Source: Candidatus Vecturithrix granuli
GTDB taxonomy: Bacteria; Moduliflexota; Moduliflexia; Moduliflexales; Moduliflexaceae
Assembly (NCBI GenBank): GCA_000739535.1
Contig: DF820469.1
Span: 315,513 to 379,512 of the forward strand
Reading direction: 5' to 3'
Length of the DNA stretch: 64,000 nt
Below the pieces are notes generated by a model. That model was given only the letters and a program-made list of their open reading frames with translations, did not search any database and had not been told where the DNA came from. A program made the translations under genes and the position numbers. Positions 44,089 to 51,723 of the stretch are shown one piece after another (position 1 is the first letter of the stretch; each line of letters starts with the position of its first letter).

Positions 44089-44938
44089 AATATAGTCTCA
44101 ACAGTTCTTCTTTCTGAAATTCTTGTTTGAATTGCAGTTCCCGGATGCCGGCGTCGTCGCTGAAAATGATGTCAGAAAATTTCGCCGTGATTTCCCGAAT
44201 TTTGCGCATTAAGCCGTTTGCGCTCAGGGCATACACTAAGCCCACGCCATTTTCAGCATTCAGCAATTTGTCAAAGGAGATGGACACATTGCCAGCTTCT
44301 TGATCAAGGATAGCGTACAACACCATTTCTACCGGCAGGTCGTCGCGTTCGCTGTTTTCGACTTTATACCACGTCGTGCCCCCGCTGCTGAATTCTTGCA
44401 GCAGATCCAAATCAATCAGCAAGCCTGAGAAATCATCTTCAATGTTTTGCGTGCTGCGTTTCGGACGCAAGTAGTTTTTGATCAAAATGTCAATATCATT
44501 GCTTAACGAATTTTCGCTGATCGCCAGATTCTGAGCTTCACAGGTTCTTTTCAGGAAATGCAGGAATTGCGCTTTGGTGAACTCAATCCGTTCTTTACGG
44601 AATTGGTTGAAGAATAACCCGTAGATTGACGCCGGCCCGTACGCGACCAGATAATAGTGCAGCAGCCAGATGGTGCCGATATGTTCAAGATAGGGGTCTT
44701 TGCCGTTTGCGCCGAAAATCTCGCGCGCTAATGCGTTGGGCTGCTCTTGCTGGTCAACCAGGTCAAAGGCTTTCAGCCAATAGCGAATCGAGTTCACCAT
44801 GTTTTTCCCGACGCCTAAAGCGACCACGGCGTTTTCATCTGAAAATCGCCCTTTTTGTTGCACAAAGTCATACCCTTTTTTCAGCCAGAACTGACGGCAA
44901 TGGAATTTTTCATGCCCTGAAAACGTCAATTTATTCAT
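44078..44938 (-). CDS. DUF4007 family protein of the BREX type 4-like cluster
   Basis: Starting at the ATG at 44938 (MNKLTFSGHEKFHCRQFWLKK; 286 residues), the protein shows the DUF4007 hallmark FSGHEKF-x-CRQFWLKKGYDF, then VALGVGKNMVNSIRYWLKAF and GTIWLLHYYL. The family recurs next to PAPS-reductase-like proteins and BrxC-type ATPases in phosphorothioation and BREX type 4 clusters; it is thought to bind DNA or regulate. First gene of the operon here; its promoter should lie in 44939-45011, where no clear -35/-10 was recognised. Confidence 0.85.
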   Translation of the reverse strand: MNKLTFSGHEKFHCRQFWLKKGYDFVQQKGRFSDENAVVALGVGKNMVNSIRYWLKAFDLVDQQEQPNALAREIFGANGKDPYLEHIGTIWLLHYYLVAYGPASIYGLFFNQFRKERIEFTKAQFLHFLKRTCEAQNLAISENSLSNDIDILIKNYLRPKRSTQNIEDDFSGLLIDLDLLQEFSSGGTTWYKVENSERDDLPVEMVLYAILDQEAGNVSISFDKLLNAENGVGLVYALSANGLMRKIREITAKFSDIIFSDDAGIRELQFKQEFQKEELLRLYYAN

Positions 44939-45011
44939 GAATTTTACCATAAAAATTTTTCAAAACATTTGCTGAAACTTCTCGCTCTATTATATTCAAA
45001 AACATAACTCT

Positions 45012-45441
45012 TTAGCTCTTCTTTTCGCCGTAGGCGATAGAGTATTGTAGAAAAAAGATTCTCCGGTCCTGCCGCTTCTTCGCCGTAGGCGATCCACAAC
45101 CGCTACGCGGTAAGCAGGGAGTGGTGGAAACGATTATCGTTTCTACTTTTTGCTTGATGACATCTTTCTTATCATCAGGTGCATTCGCCCATCCGTATTC
45201 AAGTTCGTATAATGTCAGGATAGAGATATATAGCAATCCTAAATCATTTGTCTCATGTCACTTCGACTTCGTTCAGTGACCGGGCGGTTGTCGAGCGAAG
45301 TCGAGACACGAATCATGTAGGATCGCTATAGCCCCGGTCAGCATCCGTCAAAGATGCCAACTTTTGAGAAATCCCTGGATACGTGGCTGAAAACTTATCA
45401 TAGAAATCCGAAATAATGTTTGAATCAAGGAGATATTTCAT
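45012..45441 (-). pseudogene. VapC-type PIN toxin gene split by a MITE-like repeat
   Basis: From 45441 the frame reads MKYLLDSNIISDFYDKFSA to LTDADRG, then enters the family 3 repeat (45231-45328). Beyond it the PIN sequence resumes with ISILTLYELEYGW and the ANAPDDKKDVIKQKVETIIV region. Removing the repeat and one TA restores GAC CGG GGC TAT ATC (DRGYI) in frame, so the repeat inserted into an intact gene. The 3' end is also lost in a second repeat containing two GCCGTAGGCGAT units (45026-45100). The toxin cannot be functional. Confidence 0.82.
45231..45328. repeat. Dispersed repeat family 3, 98-bp TA-flanked MITE-like element inside vapC
   Basis: Ends TAGCAATCCTAAAT and GGATCGCTA with an internal GACTTCGTTCAGTGA/TCGAGCGAAGTC hairpin match the element at 14008-14107. 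TA at 45229-45230 and 45329-45330 is the duplicated target. Confidence 0.88.
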
Positions 45442-45442
45442 A

Positions 45443-45703
45443 TCACTTATCATGCATCAGAGTGAAATGATTTCGAAATTCCCGGATATCTTGTTTGAAT
45501 TGTTCAGAATATCCGTCAAGATGGACAGGATCGTTTTGGACTCGTTGCACAATTCTCGCCCATTTTGACGGACGAGAGGCCGTCTGAAAAACATAAGTGT
45601 TGAAGGCCCTGACAATCGCCTCACTGACAAATTCGTCAGGATTCGGTAACTGATGAAGTTTCCGAACAAGTTCATCAGAAAGCGTAAGTGTAATTTCCAT
45701 CAT
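45443..45703 (-). CDS. Antitoxin-like protein upstream of the broken vapC
   Basis: The 86-residue protein (MMEITLTLSDELVRKLHQLP) resembles a ribbon-helix-helix-like antitoxin start followed by a charged tail (SKWARIVQRVQNDPVHLDGY, REFRNHF). GGGGAGAAG precedes its ATG. It ends two bases before the vapC ATG. As the toxin is broken it is now an orphan, though it may still be expressed. Confidence 0.65.
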   Translation of the reverse strand: MMEITLTLSDELVRKLHQLPNPDEFVSEAIVRAFNTYVFQTASRPSKWARIVQRVQNDPVHLDGYSEQFKQDIREFRNHFTLMHDK

Positions 45704-45718
45704 CTTCTCCCCTGAAAA

Positions 45719-45785
45719 TGTAGCGCGAAATTCCTTTTCGCGGCCATTTCAGGCTGATGCGCGAAAAGGAATTTCGCGGGACATC
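45719..45785. repeat. Dispersed palindromic repeat family 2
   Basis: TGTAGCGCGAAATTCC and GGAATTTCGCGGGACA arms with CGCGGCCATTTCAGG between. As at 19803 it begins immediately upstream of a ribosome-binding site, here that of the antitoxin gene. Confidence 0.8.
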
Positions 45786-45866
45786 TGATCGCTTCTGAAC
45801 AGAGATTTTTCATCTACCGTGGTGTGTTTGCCAAAACACATGAAGAACTCCTTATGAAAAAAGTCG

Positions 45867-46049
45867 GGTAGTGGTGAAATGGGAAGTGATGACTCATGGC
45901 CAGGGGGTGGTCAAGAGTGCGACGCGGTCGTCGCAACGGCATCTCTGATGCCGTGCCTGTCAGGGCGTTACCCTGATGCGATGACCTCATCGCACTCCTG
46001 TATCCTGGACACTGTTCCGACATTTATCACTTCCCATTTCACCACTACC
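45867..46049. mobile_element. 183-bp MITE with 24-bp terminal inverted repeats and 8-bp target duplication
   Basis: The left end GGTAGTGGTGAAATGGGAAG and the right end, read in reverse, are identical over 24 bases. AAAAGTCG flanks both sides (45859-45866 and 46050-46057). There is no coding frame of note inside, so it must depend on a transposase elsewhere. Confidence 0.85.
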
Positions 46050-46260
46050 AAAAGTCGTTATGTTCTGATTATTCTTTCGAAAAGATAGAGTTTGCCTCTG
46101 GTTCTGTCAAATACTTTTTGGCTTTTCCGTGCATGTTGTGGAAAAGCAGTTTTGATACTTTCCATTTGTTGTTCTCAATATGCTTTTTGGTATTCAGCAA
46201 ATGCCCAGGCCGTTAGTCATCATAACATTTGAATTTTTCAACTGAAATTTTGCGGTATTC
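46050..46260 (-). other. Spacer with a weak coding relic
   Basis: On the minus strand TAWAFAEYQKAY, a TGA, then EQQMESIKTAFPQHARKSQK and VFDRTRGKLYLFERIIRT can be read. It may be the end of a lost gene into which the 183-bp MITE inserted. No start or family is visible. Confidence 0.25.
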
Positions 46261-47193
46261 TTATACTTCTCGCAACCGGTCGAGCAAAACCGCGCCGACG
46301 ATGATCAGGCCTTTGACCACGGCCTGCCAGTATGAGGAGACGCCGAGCAGATTCATGCCGTTGTTGATCGTGCCGATTAGCAGCGCGCCGATCAGGGTGC
46401 CCCACACGCCGCCGCGCCCGCCCATCAAACTTGTGCCGCCGATGACGACTGAAGCGATCACATCGAGTTCATAGCCGGTGCCGGCAATCGGTTCGCCGGC
46501 GTTTAAGCGGGCGATCAATACCACTGCGCCCAGGGCCGAGGCTGCGCCTGAAATGACGTAGGCGGCAGTTTTATACAGATCCGCATTGATGCCTGAGAGT
46601 TTGACGGTTTCTTCATTGCCGCCGATGGCATACGTATAGCGTCCTAATCTGGTATGGCGCAGCACAATGGCGGCGATGATAAGGGTGAGTAGAAAAATGA
46701 GAATCGGCACCGGGATTTCGAGAACATGGCCGCTGCCAATATAGCGAAAGGAGCGTCCAAAGCCGCTGATCGGGTAGCCGCCTGCGTAAATCAGGGCAAA
46801 CCCACGCGCAATACTCATCATGCCTAAGGTGACGACAAAGGGCGTCACGCGGCCTTTGGTAATCACGACGCCGTTTAAAAGCCCTAAAAACGCGCCAATG
46901 AGTAACGCGAGCACCACAATCAACAGCACCGGTATGCCTTTATGTTCAAAATCGGCGCATAACACTCCGGCTAAGGCCAGAACCGAGCCAACGGACAAAT
47001 CAATGCCGCCCGTTAAAATAACAAAGGTCATACCAACCGCCATAATGCCGTGAATCGAGGTCTGTCTCACAATATTGAGCAGGTTTCTGGTGGTGAGAAA
47101 TGCATCGGAGAGAATGGCAAGAACAACGATAATGATCAAAAACCCGACAAAAATTCCGTATTGCTTCATAATGAGTGCGAATTTTGCTTTCAT
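46261..47193 (-). CDS. Sugar ABC transporter permease (RbsC family), system B
   Basis: The 310-residue polytopic protein shows the family signature ILTGGIDLSVGSVLALAG, the GVVITKGRVTPFVVTLGMMS cytoplasmic-loop region and VVIGGTSLMGGRGGVWG near the C terminus. It is ribose-permease-like in length. Its ATG overlaps the ATPase stop (ATGA), so the two are coupled. Together with the ATPase at 47190 and probably the RbsB-like protein at 50417 it makes a complete importer. Confidence 0.88.
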   Translation of the reverse strand: MKAKFALIMKQYGIFVGFLIIIVVLAILSDAFLTTRNLLNIVRQTSIHGIMAVGMTFVILTGGIDLSVGSVLALAGVLCADFEHKGIPVLLIVVLALLIGAFLGLLNGVVITKGRVTPFVVTLGMMSIARGFALIYAGGYPISGFGRSFRYIGSGHVLEIPVPILIFLLTLIIAAIVLRHTRLGRYTYAIGGNEETVKLSGINADLYKTAAYVISGAASALGAVVLIARLNAGEPIAGTGYELDVIASVVIGGTSLMGGRGGVWGTLIGALLIGTINNGMNLLGVSSYWQAVVKGLIIVGAVLLDRLREV

Positions 47194-48731
47194 GCCTCTC
47201 CTCCTAATAGTTCTTTTGCGTATTTAGCAGACTCTTCCCCGCCGCCGATAGCGTAACTCAAAATAGCTTCTTGCGTGGCCTCTGCTCTGGTAAACTCCTT
47301 CACAATCTGTCCGTTATACATGACCAGAATGCGGTCGCTCATATTGAGCACCTCCGGCAGTTCGGAGGAGATCATAATGATGCCCGCGCCTTGTTTTGCC
47401 AGTTGTTCCATTAGCCGGTAAATTTCGGTTTTGGCCCCGACATCAATCCCGCGCGTGGGTTCATCAAAGATATAAATATCACAATCACGAGAAAACCACT
47501 TGGCCAGCACGACTTTCTGCTGGTTGCCGCCGCTCAGATTTTTGACAAGCTGTTTGGGCGTCGGCGTTTTAATCCCGATCTTTTGAATCATCCCGTCCAC
47601 AATGGCGCGTAAGGTTTTGCCTTTCAGGAATCCTGACACCGAGAACCGATCCAATAAAGTGAGCGACACGTTGTCAAAGACCGATAAGCCGAGCACAAGC
47701 CCCTGATTTTTGCGTTCTTCCGGGATCAAGCCCATGCCTTCGCGCACTGCATCCGCGGGGGTTTTGATCGGGAGGGTTTTGCCCTTGATCGTGATTGCGC
47801 CGCTGTCGCGTTTCTGGTAGCCGAAGAGCAGTTGAATCATTTCCGTGCGTCCTGCGCCGACTAAGCCGGCGACGCCTAAAATTTCGCCCTGGCGCAAATT
47901 GAAGGAGACCTTCGCGCAGACGCCCTGTTTGGACATGTTTTCGACGCGCAGCAGTTCTGCGCCGACCGGAATCTCTTCTTTCGGATATTTGGCCGACACT
48001 TCACGGCCGACCATGTGTTTGATAATTTCCTGCATCTTGATCTGCGCCAGGTCGGTTGTGATGATTTTTTCCCCATCGCGCAGCACAGTGACACGGTTGG
48101 CAACCCGCCGGATTTCTTCGAGCCGGTGCGAAATGTAGATGACGGAGACGCCTTTTGTTTTCAGGGTATCAATCATCTCAAACAGGCGTTCGGTTTCATG
48201 ACCGGTCAGGGTGGCGGTCGGTTCATCCATCACGATCACATCTGATTCGAGCGACAGGGCTTTGGCGATTTCGACGATTTGCTGGTAGGCGATTCCCAGG
48301 GTATAAACTTTGGCTTTTGGATCCAGCTGCACATTGAACGGTCCTAAAATTTCCTCGACCCGGGCATACATCGCCGGCCAGTTAATCAATTTTGTGCCCT
48401 GTTTAAGCGGTTCTCTTCCTAAAAAAATATTTTCAGCGACCGACAGATAGGGGATAAGATTGAGTTCCTGATAAATGACGCTGACGCCGGCATCCATCAT
48501 GGCTTTCGTACTGTGAGCCTGTACGCGTTCGCCTCGCAGCCAGATTTCGCCTTCATCAGCCCGATACACGCCGGCCAGAATTTTAATGAGCGTGGATTTT
48601 CCGGCACCATTTTCACCGACCAGAGCATGAACTTCCCCTTTTTTCAGGTCAAAATCCACCTTCTGCAAGGCCTGAACCCCCGGAAAGGCCTTACTGATGC
48701 CCTCCATTTTTAAGATAATCTCATCAGTCAT
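47190..48731 (-). CDS. Sugar ABC transporter ATPase (RbsA family, two domains), system B
   Basis: The 513-residue protein has two ABC cassettes: the first with GENGAGKSTLIKILAG and DEPTATLT, the second with the degenerate GLVGAGRTEMIQLLF loop, LSGGNQQKVVLAKW signature and DEPTRGIDVGAKTE Walker B. This is the RbsA/MglA arrangement. ATG after AAGGGAG. Upstream, where the binding-protein gene would normally adjoin, sit a family 1 repeat half and two HEPN/MNT modules, so the operon was opened by an insertion of ~1.6 kb. Confidence 0.88.
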   Translation of the reverse strand: MTDEIILKMEGISKAFPGVQALQKVDFDLKKGEVHALVGENGAGKSTLIKILAGVYRADEGEIWLRGERVQAHSTKAMMDAGVSVIYQELNLIPYLSVAENIFLGREPLKQGTKLINWPAMYARVEEILGPFNVQLDPKAKVYTLGIAYQQIVEIAKALSLESDVIVMDEPTATLTGHETERLFEMIDTLKTKGVSVIYISHRLEEIRRVANRVTVLRDGEKIITTDLAQIKMQEIIKHMVGREVSAKYPKEEIPVGAELLRVENMSKQGVCAKVSFNLRQGEILGVAGLVGAGRTEMIQLLFGYQKRDSGAITIKGKTLPIKTPADAVREGMGLIPEERKNQGLVLGLSVFDNVSLTLLDRFSVSGFLKGKTLRAIVDGMIQKIGIKTPTPKQLVKNLSGGNQQKVVLAKWFSRDCDIYIFDEPTRGIDVGAKTEIYRLMEQLAKQGAGIIMISSELPEVLNMSDRILVMYNGQIVKEFTRAEATQEAILSYAIGGGEESAKYAKELLGGEA

Positions 48732-48751
48732 GTTTGATGTTTTCTCCCTTT

Positions 48752-48780
48752 GAAACTACAGGAATTAAGAATAAGCAAGG
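48752..48780 (-). repeat. Dispersed palindromic repeat family 1, half element
   Basis: GAAACTACAGGAATTAAG and AATAAGCAAGG match the left arm of the element at 19917 and 50287. It lies between the transporter B ATPase gene and the HEPN pseudogene, forming one edge of the toxin-antitoxin insertion. Confidence 0.7.
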
Positions 48781-48804
48781 ATGCTCCCGCTCATACGGTT
48801 ATGG

Positions 48805-49203
48805 TTACGAAAGGATATATTGTTCAATTCTGGTCAGAAAATCTTTCATATCCATAAGCATCTCAGCAACATCGTCTTTGGCAAAGCTGACAAAGACGCC
48901 ATAATCGCCACTGGAACGATTTTCATAAGCATCGTTAATGATCTTCGTGTATTTGGGAGCAATCTTCCCTTCTTTGACGAAATTTTTGTTAAACCAGCCG
49001 ATTAACTGCTGATGTTTCGACGTATGGAAATCATATTGAACGGCCAATGCCGACAACATGTAAAACATCCCATAATAAATTCGATTGACTGCGATGGTCA
49101 ACCTGTCATTTTCAAATAAAAATGCCGCGTCAGCATACGCCGCGTTTGCCTGGGCAATTCGCTCTCAGATGACTGCCTCTTTGTCAATGTTATCAGTAAT
49201 CAT
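48805..49203 (-). pseudogene. HEPN-domain protein with in-frame TGA, module 1
   Basis: The frame from ATG 49203 reads MITDNIDKEAVI, TGA, ERIAQANAAYADAAFLFE, NDRLTIAVNRIYYGMFYML, and continues to 48805. It aligns well with the intact HEPN at 49550 (shared RIYYGMFYML, SKH-QLIGWFNK). The stop at codon 13 removes the first helix unless translation restarts at TTG 49101. The ATG overlaps the MNT stop, as in module 2. Confidence 0.75.
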
Positions 49204-49523
49204 GCAAATACTCCGTGTTCAAGGGCCTGGATAAACACAGGATTTTTCCCTTGAATGGTATAATGTAACTCATTGAAAGAAATGATTTTAATATCAAGAA
49301 AAATGTCATATTTCAATCCAATATCATAACACACATAGCGCAGCGCTTTCTTGCGTTTCCAGGTATAGTCACGTTTGAGCACAATCAACACGTCATAATC
49401 CGAATCCTTGCGGGCAGAGCCGGCAGCCTGGGAACCAAATAAGACGACATCCTGAATGTCACCAGGAAAATGCGCTTGCAATAACTGCTTGAGTTCACGT
49501 AAGATGGTCAAGGTATCTGGCAT
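49200..49523 (-). CDS. MNT nucleotidyltransferase antitoxin, module 1
   Basis: About 107 residues from MPDTLTILRELKQLLQAHF. The active site is intact: DVVLFGSQAAGSARKDSDYDVLIVL (Gly-Ser, Asp-x-Asp). MNT enzymes neutralise HEPN RNases by AMPylation of a Tyr near the catalytic motif. Very similar to the MNT at 49954 and coupled (ATGA overlap) to the damaged HEPN gene. If HEPN 1 is dead, this antitoxin may still act on HEPN 2. Confidence 0.8.
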   Translation of the reverse strand: MPDTLTILRELKQLLQAHFPGDIQDVVLFGSQAAGSARKDSDYDVLIVLKRDYTWKRKKALRYVCYDIGLKYDIFLDIKIISFNELHYTIQGKNPVFIQALEHGVFA

Positions 49524-49549
49524 ACATATATACTTGCAAGATCGAGTCT

Positions 49550-49957
49550 TCAGCATCCTTGCGAAAGGATATATTGTTCGATAGCCGCGATAAATTCTTT
49601 CATCTGTTCGAATTGCGCGGCAACTTCATCTCTTGTCAATGTCACATACGCTTCATAATCGCTATTCATTCGATTTCTAAAAGCATCGCGAAGTATTTGC
49701 CCATATTTTCTGGACAACGTTTCATCTTTCATAAAAGTTTTGTTAAACCAACCAATCAATTGAGCATGTTTTGAGGTTTCAAAATGATATTTTAGTCCCA
49801 ATGCTAACAGCATGTAAAACATGCCATAATAAATTCGATTCATAGCAGGTTGTAATCGCTCATTGGCAAGTAACAATTCAACATCTTTGATTGCTTCTTT
49901 CGCCTGTTCAACACGGTATAGGATTAATTCCTGGCGTTTACTTTCATTTAAACTCAT
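49550..49957 (-). CDS. HEPN-domain toxin, module 2
   Basis: The 135-residue helical protein (MSLNESKRQELILYRVEQAK) has the HEPN bundle: ANERLQPAMNRIYYGMFYML, a LKYHFETSKHAQLIGWFNKT loop and a C-terminal MKEFIAAIEQYIL helix. HEPN partners of MNT proteins are RNases. Start overlaps the MNT stop (ATGA). This copy is uninterrupted. Confidence 0.82.
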   Translation of the reverse strand: MSLNESKRQELILYRVEQAKEAIKDVELLLANERLQPAMNRIYYGMFYMLLALGLKYHFETSKHAQLIGWFNKTFMKDETLSRKYGQILRDAFRNRMNSDYEAYVTLTRDEVAAQFEQMKEFIAAIEQYILSQGC

Positions 49958-50280
49958 GCGTAAATCCCTTGCCTGATCGCATTGATAAAAATGGGTTGCG
50001 CCCCGCGTAACGTATGCGCAAGTTCATACGTTGAAATGATGTGCATATCAATCAAAATGTCATACTCTATTTCTAACTCATAGATAAGATGACAGATATG
50101 CTCTCGATATTTCCAGTCATAGTTATCCTTGTTCAGGATGATCAGCACATCGTAATCCGAATCCTTGCGGGCAGAGCCGGCAGCCTGGGAACCGAATAAG
50201 ACGACATCCTGAATGTCATCGTGAAAATGCGTTTGCAATAACTGCTTGAGTTCACGTAAGATGGTCAAGGTATCTGGCAT
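49954..50280 (-). CDS. MNT nucleotidyltransferase antitoxin, module 2
   Basis: About 108 residues starting MPDTLTILRELKQLLQTHF, nearly identical in its first 60 residues to the MNT of module 1, with DVVLFGSQAAGSARKDSDYDVLII at the active site. The C-terminal half diverges (YRFISTYELAHTLRGAQ-like), as expected for specificity toward its own HEPN. The start lies 6 bases from the family 1 palindrome, which leaves no good ribosome-binding site. Confidence 0.8.
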   Translation of the reverse strand: MPDTLTILRELKQLLQTHFHDDIQDVVLFGSQAAGSARKDSDYDVLIILNKDNYDWKYREHICHLIYELEIEYDILIDMHIISTYELAHTLRGAQPIFINAIRQGIYA

Positions 50281-50286
50281 AAACAT

Positions 50287-50354
50287 GTAACTACAAGAAT
50301 GGAATATAAGCAAGAATTGTCTGATTTTTGCTTATATTCCATTCTTGTAGTTAC
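50287..50354. repeat. Dispersed palindromic repeat family 1, complete type element
   Basis: GTAACTACAAGAATGGAATA and TATTCCATTCTTGTAGTTAC are exact complements; the arms extend inward through AAGCAA/TTGCTT to a short loop. This is the best-preserved copy in the window and stands at the other edge of the HEPN/MNT insertion. Confidence 0.9.
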
Positions 50355-50356
50355 TT

Positions 50357-50390
50357 AAAAACCAGGTTTCTTGAAGAAACCTGGTTTTTT
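50357..50390 (-). terminator. AAACCTGGTTT hairpin, terminator of the binding-protein gene
   Basis: AAAAACCAGGTTTC and GAAACCTGGTTTTTT pair around TTGAA, 27 bases after the stop of the minus-strand gene at 50417 and ending in a T run. Same design as 7034-7066 and 21480-21512. Confidence 0.7.
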
Positions 50391-50416
50391 GCGGAACTCC
50401 AGAAAGAAGTCAGGAC

Positions 50417-51343
50417 CTACTCAACTTTGTGTTCGGCCTGGTCGAGGTTCTCAGATGTAATGGCGACAGGCGTAATATAGACTTCTTTGGAAGGCGGTTC
50501 TTTGCCGTCTCTGATGTACTCGACGAGGAAACGTAAACTTTGTTTGGCCTGTTCACCCGGAAATTGTTCGATCGTCGCACTGAGTTTGCCGTCTTTAATA
50601 TAATTCAAGGCATCAGGAATGGCGTCATATCCAATAGTGATCACTTTTGCCGGATCAACGCCAGCGGCTGACATGGCTTCGACAGATCCCAGAATCATTT
50701 CGTCATTGGCGGCAAACACGCCCTGAAAATCCTTGTGAACTTGCAGCAGGTTCTCCATGACTGATTGTCCCATGGCGCGTTCAAATTTGGCGGTCTGGCT
50801 GACCAGAATTTTAATCTCTGACGTGGCAATCACTTCATCAAACCCGGCTTTACGGTCAATCGCCGGTGATGCGCCCGGCGTGCCTTCTAATTCGAGCACA
50901 TTCCCTTTGCCGCCGAGTTTTTCAATCAGATAGCGGGCTGCCACGCGGCCGCCTTCAACATTATCTGCGCCCACGTGCACGAACACATCGCCGCCTGCAA
51001 CTTTACGATCAACCGTTGCCACCGGAATCCCGGCGTCATTCAACGCTTCAACCGCAGGCACCAGCGCATCTTCCCCGATCGGGGACATTAAGACCCCTTT
51101 TACGCCTTTGGCGATAAAGTCTTCCACAATTGACATCTGTTTTGCTGCAACATTTTCAGCATCAATCGCAATCACCTCCACCCCGAGTTTTTCAGCTTCA
51201 TCCATCACGTTTTTCTGTAAATAGACGAAGAAAGGGTGCGAGAGAGAGGGTAAGGTCAAACCAATCACAATTTTATCCTGCGCGAACGCGAGGGAAGGAA
51301 TCAAAAATGTCACCACTAACAACGCAATAAGTACTTTTCTCAT
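50417..51343 (-). CDS. Ribose-type ABC transporter substrate-binding protein, system B
   Basis: The 308-residue protein has a signal peptide (MRKVLIALLVVTFLIPSLAFA) and the RbsB fold: VIGLTLPSLSHPFFVYLQK, GVKGVLMSPIGEDALVPAV, VDRKVAGGDVFVHVGADN, FQGVFAANDEMILGSVEA and ITIGYDAIPDALNYIKDG. ATG after AAGGAGG. Of the three binding proteins here it is closest to D-ribose/allose binders. It most likely serves the permease/ATPase at 46261-48731, from which it is now separated by the two HEPN/MNT modules and a terminator hairpin. Confidence 0.88.
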   Translation of the reverse strand: MRKVLIALLVVTFLIPSLAFAQDKIVIGLTLPSLSHPFFVYLQKNVMDEAEKLGVEVIAIDAENVAAKQMSIVEDFIAKGVKGVLMSPIGEDALVPAVEALNDAGIPVATVDRKVAGGDVFVHVGADNVEGGRVAARYLIEKLGGKGNVLELEGTPGASPAIDRKAGFDEVIATSEIKILVSQTAKFERAMGQSVMENLLQVHKDFQGVFAANDEMILGSVEAMSAAGVDPAKVITIGYDAIPDALNYIKDGKLSATIEQFPGEQAKQSLRFLVEYIRDGKEPPSKEVYITPVAITSENLDQAEHKVE

Positions 51344-51449
51344 GATATATCCTCCTTATTGAAACAAACACAGTTATTGTCTTTGATGATCAAGATTTAA
51401 TACACAGTATAAACGATCTTTTCCTCCCGGCAACCACCTCCTTTTTTTG

Positions 51450-51712
51450 ACCCCACCCCCGGTCCCATACGCAGCAAGCTAACGGTTTTCGTCCTGGAAG
51501 GACGGTTGAGAATAGCCCACCGTTTCAACGGTGGGGGAGCATGACGGGGCATTGATGAGTCCCGTAGGGAGGACTGACGGCGAAACTCAGTCGTCCCTAC
51601 GGGACTCTCTCAATTGATCTCCCTTCCCCACCGTTTCAACGATGGGCTATTCTCACCTGTCCCACCGGGACAAAGAACGTTAACTTGATATGCATAGGGC
51701 CGGGGGTGAGGT
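51450..51712. repeat. Composite inverted-repeat cluster
   Basis: The outer arms CCACCCCCGGTCCC and GGGCCGGGGGTGAGG enclose two further inverted pairs: GCCCACCGTTTCAACGGTGG with CCACCGTTTCAACGATGGGC, and GTCCCGTAGGGA with TCCCTACGGGAC. The gap from 51344 to 51723 has no gene; the first 100 bases hold only the leader of the binding-protein gene. Confidence 0.7.
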
Positions 51713-51723
51713 CTTTATACATA

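Noticed and set aside
25520-49203. Reassignment of TGA to a sense codon, because TGA interrupts pglZ, a HEPN gene and possible relics
   Set aside because: Many intact genes in the window (for example acoA and the BrxL-coupled pglZ end) use TGA as their normal stop, and the GHKL gene is interrupted by TAA, so independent nonsense mutations explain the data better.
50287-50354. CRISPR-like or riboswitch element
   Set aside because: The same palindrome is scattered through the window as whole and half copies in unrelated contexts, which fits a dispersed repeat rather than a regulated aptamer.
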